Shown here in pieces: positions 8,533-18,313 of a DNA stretch of 64,000 bases. The notes beneath the pieces are model-generated. The model searched no databases and was not told the origin of the DNA. It saw nothing but the letters and a program-made list of their open reading frames with translations. This stretch comes from an uncultured Collinsella sp. (GTDB lineage Bacteria > Actinomycetota > Coriobacteriia > Coriobacteriales > Coriobacteriaceae), in contig UQAU01000001.1 of NCBI GenBank assembly GCA_900539035.1, positions 1 through 64,000 of the forward strand. Reading direction: 5' to 3'. The translations under genes were made by a program, and so were the position numbers. The stretch's first letter is position 1. Each line of letters begins with the position of its first letter.

Positions 8533-11500
8533 CTAAGCCCGCGGAACGATCGGGCGGTTAACTTTGGCTAGCATATCAGAAGCGCACGAATCGAGTGCCC
8601 AGCTCCGAAAAGCCGAGAACTCCATGCGCGAGCGCAAGCCCTCCAAATAGCGAATCGACCTGCTCAATTGCACGCGGCCGGGGTTTTCGGCCATCGCGAT
8701 GCGACGGGTGTCGTCAAACCCCGAAACGCGACAGAAACCAAGCTCTTCGAAGATTCCCAAGCCGCTTTCCACCGAGCGCTCGTCGACCGGCGTGCGAGCA
8801 TCGATGGCAAGGCACATCTGCGCGATGTCGATATCGCTCGCGCTAAAGGAATCGTCCCCGGTCTTGCCGCGGTTGGAGCGCCACATGGTCTGCAACGCAC
8901 GATAGAGCGTGACGAGCTCGTCGCGCTCGGGCGCATAGCAGTCGAGCAGGCGCTCGTTAATGCGGGCGTCGCGCGACGAATAGAGCAGATGGATCACGGC
9001 GGGCTGGCCATCGCGACCGGCGCGGCCGCTCATCTGGTTAAACTCAATGCCGCCAAACGGCATGTGATAGAGCACGACATGGCGAATATCGGGAAGGTTG
9101 ACGCCCTCGCCAAAGGCGGAGGTCGAAACGATGCAGCTGAGGCTTCCGTCTCGGAATGCTTCCTCCACGCGACGGCGATCGGAACGCGCAAGCCCCGCGT
9201 TATAGAACGCGATATGGGTTGCGCAATCGGGCACACGCTTGCGCAACGTCTTGGCGAGCGCCATGGACTGGTCGCGTGAATTGACGTAAATGACGGTCTT
9301 CTCCCCCGTCGCGACGATGGACACCAGGCGGTTTTCGCGACTCGCAAGATCGCGGTCGTCCTCGAGCTGCAAGTTCTCACGCACGGTCTCGTCGACCACC
9401 GTACGGGTAATCGGCAGCACGCGGGCAAGCTCAGCAACGACCGGAGCCGTCGCGGTGGCCGTCGCCGCCATAACGACCGGGTCGCCCAGGGCTTTCAGGA
9501 TATCGGGCATGTCGAGATAGGCACTGCGGTCGCCGCCCTTGGCAAGACCGGCATGATGCGCCTCATCGATAACGACAAAACCGATGCGCCCCGAACGCGC
9601 AAAGCGGTCGCGGTGAATGGACAGGAACTCGGGCGTCGTGAGCACGATGCCGGTGCGGCCCGAAGCCAAGCCGGCAAACACATCATCGCGCGCCGCCTCC
9701 ACGGTCTCGCCGGTCAGCACGCCTACGCCAATGCCGAGCGCGGCCATCGTCGACGAGAGGTGATAGGCCTGGTCGGCAACGAGCGCGCGCAGCGGATAGA
9801 CAAAGACGCTCGCACGCCCGCGAAGGACCGCCTCACGCGCGGCGTGAACATGGAAGATAAGAGACTTGCCGCGGCCCGTTCCCATAACGGCCAAAACGCT
9901 CTGGTGGTCGGCGAGCGCGTCGAGTGCCTCGACCTGCGCGCGGTGCGGCTGGTTCGAGCCGATAAAGCTATGGATAAGCGAGCGCGTCAGCTCGGTATAG
10001 GAAAGCTGGGCGAGCGTTTGGCGTTTGCGGGACTCCAGACGAAGACCGGCGTCCGCAGGCTCCACGCCACGGCGAAGCTCACATGCCGGGTCGTCAACGC
10101 TGGGCGCGGTGGTATCGCGGACCAAGACATCCTTGATCATGAGCTTTGGCTTTACGCGACCTTGCCAATGCTCGGCCACGGCCTCGAACACCAAATCGAC
10201 GGCGCTATCGCAGTTGATGAGCTTATCGATTTGCGGCACGCGGAACATAATGGCCGGCACGCTCGCGGCGCCATCGGTCGCCACAAAGCGCATGTGCTCG
10301 CCGGTTTTGCCCACCACGGCGCGATCGCACATCGTCACGCCCTCGGCGGCCAGCAGCGGCACCTTGTTGCCCTGGCCAAACGGCTCAAGACGGGAAATCT
10401 GCTCTATAGTCTCGATATTCAGCTCGGAAAGGTCGACCGTGGCGGCAACCTCGTCGATGTCTTCAAAGTCCTCGGCGGGAATCTCCGATAGCACGGCGGA
10501 AAGGCGACGACGGAACTCGTCGAGCTTGGATGCCTCGATGGTCACACCCACCGCACCGGCATGTCCGCCGCGACGAATCAGCAGGTCGGAACAGCGCTCG
10601 ACGGCGTCAAATAGGTTAACTTTGCCCACCGAGCGACCAGAGCCGCGCGCGATACCGTCCTCGATCGAGAACAGCAGCGCCGGCACGTGATAACGGTTGG
10701 TCAGACGGCTTGCCACGATGCCCTTGACACCCTCGTGCCAGCCTTCGCCGCCCACGACGATCGCGCGCCCGCCGTCATAGGTCTCCTCGACCTTTGCCAT
10801 GGCATCGCGCGTGAGCTCCGCCTCGATCTCACGGCGCTGGCGGTTGATTTCCTCGAGCTCAGCCGCCAGCGCGCTTGCTTCGATGGGATTGCGGGCAAGC
10901 AGCAGGTCGAGCGCCAGCTTGGGATCGGCCATGCGGCCGGCAGCGTTTAAGCGGGGAATGAGCGAGAATGACAGGCCATCCGCCGTAATGCTCGAAAGGT
11001 CCACCTTGGCAAGCGCGGCAAGCGCGATATAGCCGGGGCGAGCGGTTACGCGCATCTGCTGGATGCCCTCGGCAACCAGCGCGCGGTTCTCGGGCGTGAG
11101 CGGCATCATGTCGGACACGGTGCCCAGCGCCGCGACCTCGATTAGCGAACGCCAATACGACGGCTTGCCCAGGCGCTCACCCAGGACTTGCACCAGCTTG
11201 AGCGCCACACCAGCACCGGCAAGCTCGCGCGAGGGGCCCTCGTCCTCGAGCTTGGGGTCGGTCAGGGGCACACCCTGCGGCACCTGGTCGGAGGGCTCGT
11301 GATGGTCCGTGACCACCAAATCGATCCCCAGGCTCTCCAGATAGGAAACCTCTTCCTTGGCGGCAATGCCGTTATCGACGGTCACAATCAGGTTGGGTTG
11401 GGCGAGTTCGTTGACGCGGTCGAGCGCCGCACGCGAAAGACCGTAGCCCTCATCAAAGCGGTGCGGGATAAACGGTGTGACATTAGCGCCAAACATCCGC

Positions 11501-11820
11501 AGTGCCTCGGTCAACAGACAAGTCGACGTTATGCCGTCGACGTCAAAATCGCCAAAGACGGCGATGCGCTCGTGGCTGCGGATAGCGCGCTCAACGCGGT
11601 CGGCAACGACCGACATGCCCGGGATAATGAGTGGGTCGGCCCAGTCGCGATCGAGCGAAGGCGTCAAAAACAATTGGCCCTCTTTGATGGAGCCAATGCC
11701 GTGCGCGACCATAATGCGCGCCAGCAGCCCGGGAATGCCCAGACCAGCCGAAAGCTCCTTTTCGAGCTCGGGGTTTTGCCGAGCGACCGCCCAGCGATGC
11801 GTCGTCTTAAGCGATGACAT
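8533..11820 (-). CDS. recJ: RecJ exonuclease fused to a RecQ-like helicase
   Basis: 1095 residues, about twice a normal RecJ. The N-terminal ~560 residues are RecJ, a 5'-3' single-strand DNA exonuclease: DFDVDG (about residue 93), the DNGIA and DHHEP motifs (about 150-172), a DHHA1 domain with RRGGHAGAVG, and an OB-like segment. The C-terminal part is a complete SF2 helicase: Walker A MGTGRGKS (about 645), DEAH box VIDEAHH (about 753), ATATAT motif III and QMSGRAGRDG motif VI (about 928), followed by a helical tail. RecJ and RecQ cooperate in recombinational repair, so the fusion joins unwinding and resection. The start at 11820 is chosen over an upstream GTG (11865) because homology begins there. 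Confidence 0.93.
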   Translation of the reverse strand: MSSLKTTHRWAVARQNPELEKELSAGLGIPGLLARIMVAHGIGSIKEGQLFLTPSLDRDWADPLIIPGMSVVADRVERAIRSHERIAVFGDFDVDGITSTCLLTEALRMFGANVTPFIPHRFDEGYGLSRAALDRVNELAQPNLIVTVDNGIAAKEEVSYLESLGIDLVVTDHHEPSDQVPQGVPLTDPKLEDEGPSRELAGAGVALKLVQVLGERLGKPSYWRSLIEVAALGTVSDMMPLTPENRALVAEGIQQMRVTARPGYIALAALAKVDLSSITADGLSFSLIPRLNAAGRMADPKLALDLLLARNPIEASALAAELEEINRQRREIEAELTRDAMAKVEETYDGGRAIVVGGEGWHEGVKGIVASRLTNRYHVPALLFSIEDGIARGSGRSVGKVNLFDAVERCSDLLIRRGGHAGAVGVTIEASKLDEFRRRLSAVLSEIPAEDFEDIDEVAATVDLSELNIETIEQISRLEPFGQGNKVPLLAAEGVTMCDRAVVGKTGEHMRFVATDGAASVPAIMFRVPQIDKLINCDSAVDLVFEAVAEHWQGRVKPKLMIKDVLVRDTTAPSVDDPACELRRGVEPADAGLRLESRKRQTLAQLSYTELTRSLIHSFIGSNQPHRAQVEALDALADHQSVLAVMGTGRGKSLIFHVHAAREAVLRGRASVFVYPLRALVADQAYHLSSTMAALGIGVGVLTGETVEAARDDVFAGLASGRTGIVLTTPEFLSIHRDRFARSGRIGFVVIDEAHHAGLAKGGDRSAYLDMPDILKALGDPVVMAATATATAPVVAELARVLPITRTVVDETVRENLQLEDDRDLASRENRLVSIVATGEKTVIYVNSRDQSMALAKTLRKRVPDCATHIAFYNAGLARSDRRRVEEAFRDGSLSCIVSTSAFGEGVNLPDIRHVVLYHMPFGGIEFNQMSGRAGRDGQPAVIHLLYSSRDARINERLLDCYAPERDELVTLYRALQTMWRSNRGKTGDDSFSASDIDIAQMCLAIDARTPVDERSVESGLGIFEELGFCRVSGFDDTRRIAMAENPGRVQLSRSIRYLEGLRSRMEFSAFRSWALDSCASDMLAKVNRPIVPRA

Positions 11821-12094
11821 AGGCACCCACCCCTGATAGGGGCAGGTCGCCGCGATACCTCTCACGGTTCATAGCGATGAGTCCTCTGTGTATGCCCGCT
11901 TCGGCAGGCAGATCTGTTGAACGGATTTATTATACCGTGCAGCGCGGACGCAAAACGCCGCGGTGCGCCGCGGTTTCGGCAAACGATGGCGGTAATGGCC
12001 TCGAAATAATCGAGCGTTTCAGCCGCACGGACGCATACGAGCGTCTAGCATATCCATACAAACGAGTTCGCGGATAAAGGGAGTCACGGGACAT

Positions 12095-13093
12095 ATGAAG
12101 CAATGGGTTGGACTGGGCAAGTTTCTCACGGGGCACATGCAAATCATCGTTCCGATTTGCGTGGCGCTCGGCGTGCTCTTTCCCCAGCAGATCGGCGTGC
12201 TCAAGCCCATTGTTCCCGCCCTCTTCGCCTTTATGACGTTTCAGGGTGCGCTCAGCAACACCTTTCACCAGGTAGCTGAGGTGTTCCGCCGTCCGCTGCA
12301 CCTGATTTTGGCGCTACTCGTCTCGGCGGCGCTCATTCCCATAGCAGCCTATGCCATGGGATCGCTGTTCTTTGGCTCCAACCCCAACCTTGTCTGCGGC
12401 ATCGTACTCGAATACAGTGTGCCCGTGGCAGTCACCGCTTTTATGTGGATCAGCATGTTCGGCGGCAACGGCCCGCTCGCGCTCACCATCATCCTGACGT
12501 CCTCGGTTATCTCCCCTGTGACGATTCCGCTCACGCTTAAGCTCTTGCTGGGTGCCACCGTCTCGATCGATGTACCGAGTATGATGCAAGACATGGCCTT
12601 TATGATCGCCATCCCCGCCGTGCTCGGCATCGTGATCAACGAGCTCACGCGTGGATGGGGACACGAGAAGCTCTCCCCCGCACTCTCGCCCGCCTGCAAG
12701 TTCATGATGATGGGCGTTATCGCCTCCAACTCCACCGCCATGAGCGAGTACGTGCTGCACATGAACGCGGTGCGCCTGGAAGTCGCCCTCTTTATTTTGG
12801 TCTTCGCCATCAGCGGCTTTGTCGTCGGTTTTCTGGTCGCCCATGCGCTGCATCTGCCATATAGCGAGACGACCACCATGTGCTTTACCTGCGGCATGCG
12901 CAATATCTCTTCGGGCGCCGTCATCGCCACGCAATACTTTCCCGGCGAAGTTGTATTCCCCGTCATGTGCGGCACGCTGTTTCAGCAGGTACTCGCCTCG
13001 CTTATCGGACATCTCTTTGAGCGTCTAACCGGCGAGGAGCGCGCCGCCCAGCGCAAGCGGGTCGAGGCCGGCCGCGACGCCATGACACGCTAG
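12095..13093 (+). CDS. Bile acid:sodium symporter family (BASS) transporter
   Basis: 332 residues with about nine to ten hydrophobic segments. The pattern FMTFQGALSN, the EYSVPVAVTAF segment and the late CGMRNISSGAV segment resemble the BASS superfamily, whose conserved crossover helices bind sodium and substrate. Members move bile acids, pantothenate or other organic anions into the cell, and some relatives are arsenite exporters. Substrate here is unknown, although bile acid uptake would be relevant to a gut actinobacterium. The gene is monocistronic and divergent from recJ. GGGAG lies upstream of the ATG. Confidence 0.82.
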   Translation: MKQWVGLGKFLTGHMQIIVPICVALGVLFPQQIGVLKPIVPALFAFMTFQGALSNTFHQVAEVFRRPLHLILALLVSAALIPIAAYAMGSLFFGSNPNLVCGIVLEYSVPVAVTAFMWISMFGGNGPLALTIILTSSVISPVTIPLTLKLLLGATVSIDVPSMMQDMAFMIAIPAVLGIVINELTRGWGHEKLSPALSPACKFMMMGVIASNSTAMSEYVLHMNAVRLEVALFILVFAISGFVVGFLVAHALHLPYSETTTMCFTCGMRNISSGAVIATQYFPGEVVFPVMCGTLFQQVLASLIGHLFERLTGEERAAQRKRVEAGRDAMTR

Positions 13094-13123
13094 GCTGTCC
13101 GCATTACGCGGGTGTTAGTCTTG

Positions 13124-13921
13124 CTATACGAGCGTTTCCAGATGCGCACGCAGGCGCTCAGCATCGATATCGAGCGTTGTCTCAGCATTGACCTGGGCCA
13201 AACGATAGCCGACAAAGTAGGGCGAAACCACCCAACGTGGCAGCGCCTTGGCAATGGTCCGACCGCCCAGGTGATAGAAGAACAAGTTGTACGACTCTGC
13301 ACGACCACCGTGGTGCTCGTTTAGGATATAGCGCAGAGCTACCTGGATCGCATCGGCGAAGAGATCCACCTCGGCTTGGTCTCTCGTGTCATCGCTGGCG
13401 GCGATTCCCTGCGGGGCTGAAACGTTGACCTCAAAGAACCCCATGATCGGTTCGGTTGAGATGTTGACCGCGATTCTCCCCTGTTGCCAAACATTGATGC
13501 CTTCGAAATTGGCGGAAGCCAGCAAAGCATAACCGTTTTCCTGCTCCAAACCCACAATCTGCATATGTGGATGAACGAGACTACCGCCCGAGAGCGGACC
13601 CTTGTTCTTGTACATAAGCACGCTTCGATACTGCCGTGAATCGATCATCTGCTGCCAGCAACCCAGGGCAAACCGCATCACATGGTGGAGTTCATCCGGC
13701 TCATAGGTCACCAGGTCGGCGTCGTGATTGGCCGACTCGATCAGCACGGTTTGACGGGTGGCGCGCAGGGTCTTGAACTTATTCTCGAGCCAGATGCAGT
13801 CACCGTCGCGCCGGATGATATTGGTGAGCCCCTCCGTGTTGCAAAAGGGACACGCGGTACCTGGGCGACGGTTGTCGTCGGGCTTGCCGCTCGCCTGCTG
13901 AACATCGAATACAAGTGCCAC
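13124..13921 (-). CDS. DUF4931 protein, HIT/GalT-like nucleotidyltransferase fold
   Basis: 265 residues. A zinc-type CPFC pair near residue 25 and the sequence HPHMQ (HxHxQ, about residue 118) are those of the galactose-1-phosphate uridylyltransferase branch of the HIT superfamily, in which the second His is the nucleotidylated residue. Proteins of this DUF4931 type are uncharacterised. Start is GTG with GGAGGT 7 nt upstream. The upstream cutC stop is 3 nt away, so the two are co-transcribed and probably translationally coupled. Function is a guess beyond nucleotidyl transfer or hydrolysis. Confidence 0.75.
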   Translation of the reverse strand: MALVFDVQQASGKPDDNRRPGTACPFCNTEGLTNIIRRDGDCIWLENKFKTLRATRQTVLIESANHDADLVTYEPDELHHVMRFALGCWQQMIDSRQYRSVLMYKNKGPLSGGSLVHPHMQIVGLEQENGYALLASANFEGINVWQQGRIAVNISTEPIMGFFEVNVSAPQGIAASDDTRDQAEVDLFADAIQVALRYILNEHHGGRAESYNLFFYHLGGRTIAKALPRWVVSPYFVGYRLAQVNAETTLDIDAERLRAHLETLV

Positions 13922-13924
13922 GGG

Positions 13925-14602
13925 CTACACCTCCAGCGGTACGATCCTTGTGCCGTGGAGCTCGGACACGCCCAATGCCGCTGCAACCGCATCACGGTTG
14001 GCCGCGGTAATACCGCCGCCGGGAAGGATGGCCAGGCGGTCTCCCGCACACTCGATCAAGCGGGCCAGGTTTTCGAAGTTGTCCTCGATCGGCGTACCGG
14101 CAGCGCCACCATGCGTCAGGATGCGTGTGATGCCGCAGTCGGCGAGTATGTCAATCGCGTCGAGCTGAGCCTCGGGCGAGAGCTGATCAAACGCCATGTG
14201 GAAGGTGATGTCGATGGGCTCACGCTTGCATTCCTCGGTCGCGCAGCCCGCGGCCATCACGAGGGCGCCCAACGTAAGCTCGTCGAGCGCCCATCCGCCA
14301 GCGCAGGGCTTGCAGCAGCCAAAGACCAAGCCGTCAACGCCGGCGCTTACGGCAAGGCCCAGGTCCATCTCCATCATGCGCAGCTCGTCTTGGTTGTAAT
14401 GAAAGTCACCGCCACGCGGGCGAATCATGCACATCACTCGCGCGTCATGCTCGTGAGCATAGCTGACTGTAGCGCTGATAACACCGGCCGAGGGTGTAGT
14501 GCCACCGACGGTAAGGTTGTCGCACAGCTCGATGCGCTTTGCACCGGCATCGATAGCTGCCGGCACCCGCTCAAAGTTCTCGGCACAAAACTCGTACAGC
14601 AT
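13925..14602 (-). CDS. cutC: CutC family protein
   Basis: 225 residues, a TIM barrel of the CutC family. Recognisable segments are YEFCAENFE at the N-terminus, RIELCDNLTVGGTTPS, MIRPRGGDFHY, ITFHMAFDQ and LTHGGAAGTP followed by ILPGGGI. CutC was first linked to copper homeostasis, but that role has been disputed and the biochemical activity is unknown. The ATG at 14602 has a G-rich binding site directly upstream; a longer frame to 14659 lacks one. Co-transcribed with the DUF4931 gene. Confidence 0.9.
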   Translation of the reverse strand: MLYEFCAENFERVPAAIDAGAKRIELCDNLTVGGTTPSAGVISATVSYAHEHDARVMCMIRPRGGDFHYNQDELRMMEMDLGLAVSAGVDGLVFGCCKPCAGGWALDELTLGALVMAAGCATEECKREPIDITFHMAFDQLSPEAQLDAIDILADCGITRILTHGGAAGTPIEDNFENLARLIECAGDRLAILPGGGITAANRDAVAAALGVSELHGTRIVPLEV

Positions 14603-14661
14603 AGATAGACCCCCAAAGACAGCAGATGTTTTCCGACGGGCATTGTCACACATCCCCATGA

Positions 14662-14728
14662 AGTTGCGGTGGAATAGGGACTGTTTTGGCGTCTAGCGCC
14701 CCCATTTAGTCCCTATTTCACCGCAACT
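14662..14728. repeat. 67-bp palindromic repeat
   Basis: Arms 14662-14682 and 14708-14728 are complementary over 21 bp with one mismatch, around a 25-nt centre containing GGCGTCTAGCGCC. It lies between cutC (5' end) and the livF terminator and codes for nothing. It resembles in style, not in sequence, the other long palindromes of this window. Confidence 0.8.
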
Positions 14729-14771
14729 AAAAAAGGGGGCGCTGACTGGGATAGTCAGCGCCCCCTTTATT
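14729..14771 (-). terminator. Terminator after livF
   Basis: A perfect 13-bp stem (14735-14747 with 14753-14765) around a 5-nt loop. On the minus strand it is followed by a run of six T, ideal for ending the liv operon. On the plus strand a weaker T-rich tail is also present. Confidence 0.93.
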
Positions 14772-14778
14772 TAATGGA

Positions 14779-15492
14779 CTAGCCTCCGAGGTAAGCCTTG
14801 CGCACGTTGTCGTCGTGCAGGAGCTCTTGGCCGGTGCCGGTCATGGTGATCTTGCCGGTCTCGAGCACGTAGCCGCGCGTAGCGATCGAAAGCGCCATCT
14901 GAGCGTTCTGCTCAACCAGGAGCACCGTGGTGCCGGCCTTGTGCAGGTCCTCGACAATCTGGAAGATCTGCTCGATCAGAATTGGCGCCAGGCCCATAGA
15001 AGGCTCGTCGAGCATAAGCAGCTTGGGGTTGCTCATGAGGGCGCGGCCCATAACGAGCATCTGCTGCTCGCCGCCTGAAAGGGTGCCGGCGACCTGGCGA
15101 CGACGTTCCTTCAGGCGCGGGAACTGCTCGTAGACGCGCTCCAGGCCCGGAGCCACCGTGGACTTGGGCTGCGTATAGGCACCCATCTCCAGGTTCTCCT
15201 CAACCGTCATCTGCAAAAAGGCGCGACGACCCTCGGGAACCTGAGCCAGGCCCTTACCAACCAGCTTATCAGCGGGCGTATGGGTAATGTCCTCGCCCAT
15301 AAACTTGATGGAGCCGGTCTTGGAGCGCAGCAGGCCCGAGACGGTCTTGAGCGTTGTGGACTTGCCGGCACCGTTGGCACCAATCAAGGCCACGATCTCG
15401 CCCTCATTAACATTAAAGGAGATGTCCTTGATGGCGTGGATGGCACCGTACCAGACGTTGATGTTGTAGACGGAAAGCATCGGCTCTGCCAT
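14779..15492 (-). CDS. livF: Branched-chain amino acid ABC transporter, ATPase LivF
   Basis: 237 residues. Walker A GANGAGKST, signature LSGGEQQ, Walker B LLMLDEPSMGL, and the C-terminal AYLGG tail typical of LivF. It powers import of leucine, isoleucine and valine together with LivG, the permeases LivH and LivM, and the binding protein LivJ. Last gene of the operon, directly adjoining livG (stop and start abut), with a strong terminator after it. Confidence 0.95.
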   Translation of the reverse strand: MAEPMLSVYNINVWYGAIHAIKDISFNVNEGEIVALIGANGAGKSTTLKTVSGLLRSKTGSIKFMGEDITHTPADKLVGKGLAQVPEGRRAFLQMTVEENLEMGAYTQPKSTVAPGLERVYEQFPRLKERRRQVAGTLSGGEQQMLVMGRALMSNPKLLMLDEPSMGLAPILIEQIFQIVEDLHKAGTTVLLVEQNAQMALSIATRGYVLETGKITMTGTGQELLHDDNVRKAYLGG

Positions 15493-16353
15493 TTAGTTCT
15501 CCCCCTTATCCTGCTTGCCCAGATATGCCTCGATAACGGCGTCGTTGTTCTGGATTTCCTCGGCCGTGCCCTTGGCGATGACCTTACCAAAGTTGAGCAC
15601 GCAGATGCCCTCGCAGATGTTCATAACGAGCGACATATCATGCTCGATAAGCATGATGGCAATGCCAAAGGTGTCGCGAATCTTGACGATGTTCTCCATG
15701 AGCTCTGCGGTCTCGGACGGGTTCATGCCGGCGGCAGGCTCGTCGAGCAGCAGTAGCTTGGGGTTGGTGGCAAGCGCGCGGACGATTTCCAGACGACGCT
15801 GAGCGCCGTAAGGAAGCGAGCCAGCCTGTTCATTTGCCAGGTGCTCCATGTCAAAAATGGACAGCAGCTCCATGGCGCGCTCGTGGGCGGCCTTCTCGTG
15901 CTTCCAATACGTCGGCAGGCGCAGCACGCCCTCAAAACCGGAGTAGCGCTCCTGGTTGTGCAGGCCGACCTTAACGTTATCCTCCACCGTCATGGTGTTG
16001 AACAGGCGAATGTTCTGGAATGTACGGGCAATACCCATGCGGTTGACCTGATAGACCGACTTGCCCGAGGTGTCCTCGCCATCGAGCAGGATGGTGCCGT
16101 GTGTGGGCTGATACACCTTGGTGAGCAGGTTGAAAACCGTGGTCTTACCGGCGCCGTTGGGACCGATCAGACCGGCAATCTCGGTCTTGCCGATAGTCAG
16201 GCTAAAGTCGTCGACCGCCTTAAGGCCACCGAACTCAATGCCCAGGTGGATGCACTCGAGTGCCGGGCGCTCGCCCAGGTCACGATCGGGAACGATGGCG
16301 CCAGAAGGATACGGGACCATCTTGCCCTTGTTGAACTCAAATTTACTGGGCAT
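15493..16353 (-). CDS. livG: Branched-chain amino acid ABC transporter, ATPase LivG
   Basis: 286 residues. Walker A GPNGAGKTT, the LivG-specific insert MGIARTFQNIRLF, Walker B LLLLDEPAAGMNP, H-loop LIEHDMSLV. In place of the classic LSGGQ it has LPYGAQRR, which is usual for LivG. The ATG at 16353 overlaps the end of livM by 11 nt and has AAGGAGG upstream, so it is preferred over the longer frame starting at 16380. Confidence 0.95.
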   Translation of the reverse strand: MPSKFEFNKGKMVPYPSGAIVPDRDLGERPALECIHLGIEFGGLKAVDDFSLTIGKTEIAGLIGPNGAGKTTVFNLLTKVYQPTHGTILLDGEDTSGKSVYQVNRMGIARTFQNIRLFNTMTVEDNVKVGLHNQERYSGFEGVLRLPTYWKHEKAAHERAMELLSIFDMEHLANEQAGSLPYGAQRRLEIVRALATNPKLLLLDEPAAGMNPSETAELMENIVKIRDTFGIAIMLIEHDMSLVMNICEGICVLNFGKVIAKGTAEEIQNNDAVIEAYLGKQDKGEN

Positions 16354-17431
16354 CGGCTGCCACCTCCTTCTTGGGAGCAAAGCGGTCCTTGACGCGACCG
16401 AAGAACGCCTTGAGCTGCGGGTTGTTGGTAAAGATCATGACCAGGATCAGCACGATAGCGTAGATGAGCATGCGGTAGTCCGAGAACTGACGGAGCAGCT
16501 CGGGAAGTACCGTGAGCAACGCCGCCGCGATAACGGAGCCGCGCATATTGCCCAGACCGCCCAGGACCACGAACACCAGGATAAGGATGGACGTGTTGAA
16601 GTCAAACTTGGTGGCGGAGAGCTGCGAGAAGTTACCGCCGAAGAGGGCTCCGGCAGCACCGGCGAGGGCAGCGGAAACCACGAACGCGATCATGCGGTAC
16701 TGGGTGACGGAGATGCCCACGGACTCGGCTGCAATCTTGTTGTCGCGCACGGCCATAATGGCACGGCCGGTACGGCTGCGAACCAGGTTGAGCACGATCA
16801 CGAGTGCGACCATAACCAGGATTGCGCCGGCGAGGAAGGTCGAGTACGTCGACACGCCCGAGGCGCCCTGGGCGCCCTTGATGATGGCGGTGCCGTCCTC
16901 GAGCAGGTGCAGGTCGTCGATCGTAGAGTTGCCCGTGATGTTAAAGATCACGTGCAGGCCGCGCGAGTCGACACCCACAATGAGGCAGGTGACGATCTCC
17001 TTGATAATCTCGCCAAAGGCCAGCGTCACGATAGCCAGGTAATCGCCGCTCAGGCGAAGGACCGGGATGCCAATCAAGAAGCCCAGGATAGCGGCAGCGA
17101 TGGCGCCGACCACGATACTGATGATAAGGCGCACCGGATCGGAGGGAACGGCGCTCTCCAGCGCGACGGCGGTGACGATGCCCGTATAAGCGCCGACACT
17201 CATAAAGCCCGCGTGGCCCAGCGACAAGTCGCCCGCGATGCCGACGACGAGGTTAAGAGAAATGGCCATGACGATATAGGCCGTGATGGGAACCAGCTGA
17301 CCGGCGATCATGCGCGGAATCATGTGGTTGGACTGCATAAAGAACACGATGGCGAATGCCACGATGCACATGGCGTACGTGACAAAGTCGTGACGCGTCT
17401 GCTTGTCTTTAAGAAACTTCATAACGCTCAC
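16343..17431 (-). CDS. livM: Branched-chain amino acid ABC transporter, permease LivM
   Basis: 362 residues with about ten membrane segments. The family signatures AISLNLVVGIAGDLSLGHAGF and FGEIIKEI are present. It forms the membrane channel with LivH. The last 20 residues are charged and cytoplasmic. Directly adjoins livH (no gap) and overlaps livG by 11 nt, indicating tight translational coupling. Confidence 0.95.
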   Translation of the reverse strand: MSVMKFLKDKQTRHDFVTYAMCIVAFAIVFFMQSNHMIPRMIAGQLVPITAYIVMAISLNLVVGIAGDLSLGHAGFMSVGAYTGIVTAVALESAVPSDPVRLIISIVVGAIAAAILGFLIGIPVLRLSGDYLAIVTLAFGEIIKEIVTCLIVGVDSRGLHVIFNITGNSTIDDLHLLEDGTAIIKGAQGASGVSTYSTFLAGAILVMVALVIVLNLVRSRTGRAIMAVRDNKIAAESVGISVTQYRMIAFVVSAALAGAAGALFGGNFSQLSATKFDFNTSILILVFVVLGGLGNMRGSVIAAALLTVLPELLRQFSDYRMLIYAIVLILVMIFTNNPQLKAFFGRVKDRFAPKKEVAADAQ

Positions 17432-18313
17432 CTACACCTTCTCGGGGACGTACTTGCCCAAGAGGCCGGCAGGCTTGACGAGCAGGACGATGATCAAAAC
17501 ACCAAAGACGATGGAGTTGGCAAGGCTCGTGGAAATGTAAGCCTGCGCCATCGCCTCGATGATGCCGATGAGAATGCCGCCGACAAAGGCACCAGGGATG
17601 GAGCCGATGCCGCCGAAAACGGCAGCGTCGAAGGCCTTGATGCCAGGCATGGCGCCCGTGGTGGGCTGCAGGACCGGCGAGTAGGAGCACAGGAGCACGC
17701 CGGCGACGGCAGCGAGGGCGGAGCCGATGGCGAACGTCATCGAGATGGTGCGGTTGACGTTGATGCCCATGAGCTGAGCGGCGGCCTTATCCTCGGACAC
17801 GGCGCGCATGGCCTTGCCCATCTTGGTCTTACCTGTAAAGAACATCAGGCCGGCCATGATAACCAGGCAGGCGACGATGGTGACGAGCGAGACGGCGCTT
17901 ACGTTAAACTTGGCCAAGAACTCCGGCACCGGGAAGGTGACGAGCGAAGTGAAGTTCTTGGGCGTGGCGCCCCACAGAAGCTGCGCGGCGTTCTGCAAGA
18001 AGTAAGACACGCCGATGGCCGTGATCAGAACGGCCAGCGGGCCTGCTTGGCGCAGCGGCTTATAGGCCAGACCCTCAATGAGAACACCGAGAACCGTGCA
18101 GACCACACAAGAGAGAACTACAGATGCCCAGCCCGGGAGGCCGAGATACGACGTGGCGCAGAACGAGACATAGGCACCGACCATGATGACATCGCCGTGA
18201 GCGAAGTTCAGCATCTTGGCGATACCGTAGACCATGGTGTAGCCCAACGCGATGATGGCGTAGACGCTGCCCATGGACAGGCCGTTGACCAGGTATTGGA
18301 TAAAGACCGTCAT
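17432..18313 (-). CDS. livH: Branched-chain amino acid ABC transporter, permease LivH
   Basis: 293 residues, about eight membrane segments. Signatures: YAIIALGYTMVYGIAKMLNFAHGD near the N-terminus and DAAVFGGIGSIPGA near residue 230. The ATG at 18313 lies 9 nt after GGGGG; earlier in-frame ATG codons have no usable spacing. It lies 140 nt after livJ, a gap filled by two hairpins. Confidence 0.95.
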   Translation of the reverse strand: MTVFIQYLVNGLSMGSVYAIIALGYTMVYGIAKMLNFAHGDVIMVGAYVSFCATSYLGLPGWASVVLSCVVCTVLGVLIEGLAYKPLRQAGPLAVLITAIGVSYFLQNAAQLLWGATPKNFTSLVTFPVPEFLAKFNVSAVSLVTIVACLVIMAGLMFFTGKTKMGKAMRAVSEDKAAAQLMGINVNRTISMTFAIGSALAAVAGVLLCSYSPVLQPTTGAMPGIKAFDAAVFGGIGSIPGAFVGGILIGIIEAMAQAYISTSLANSIVFGVLIIVLLVKPAGLLGKYVPEKV

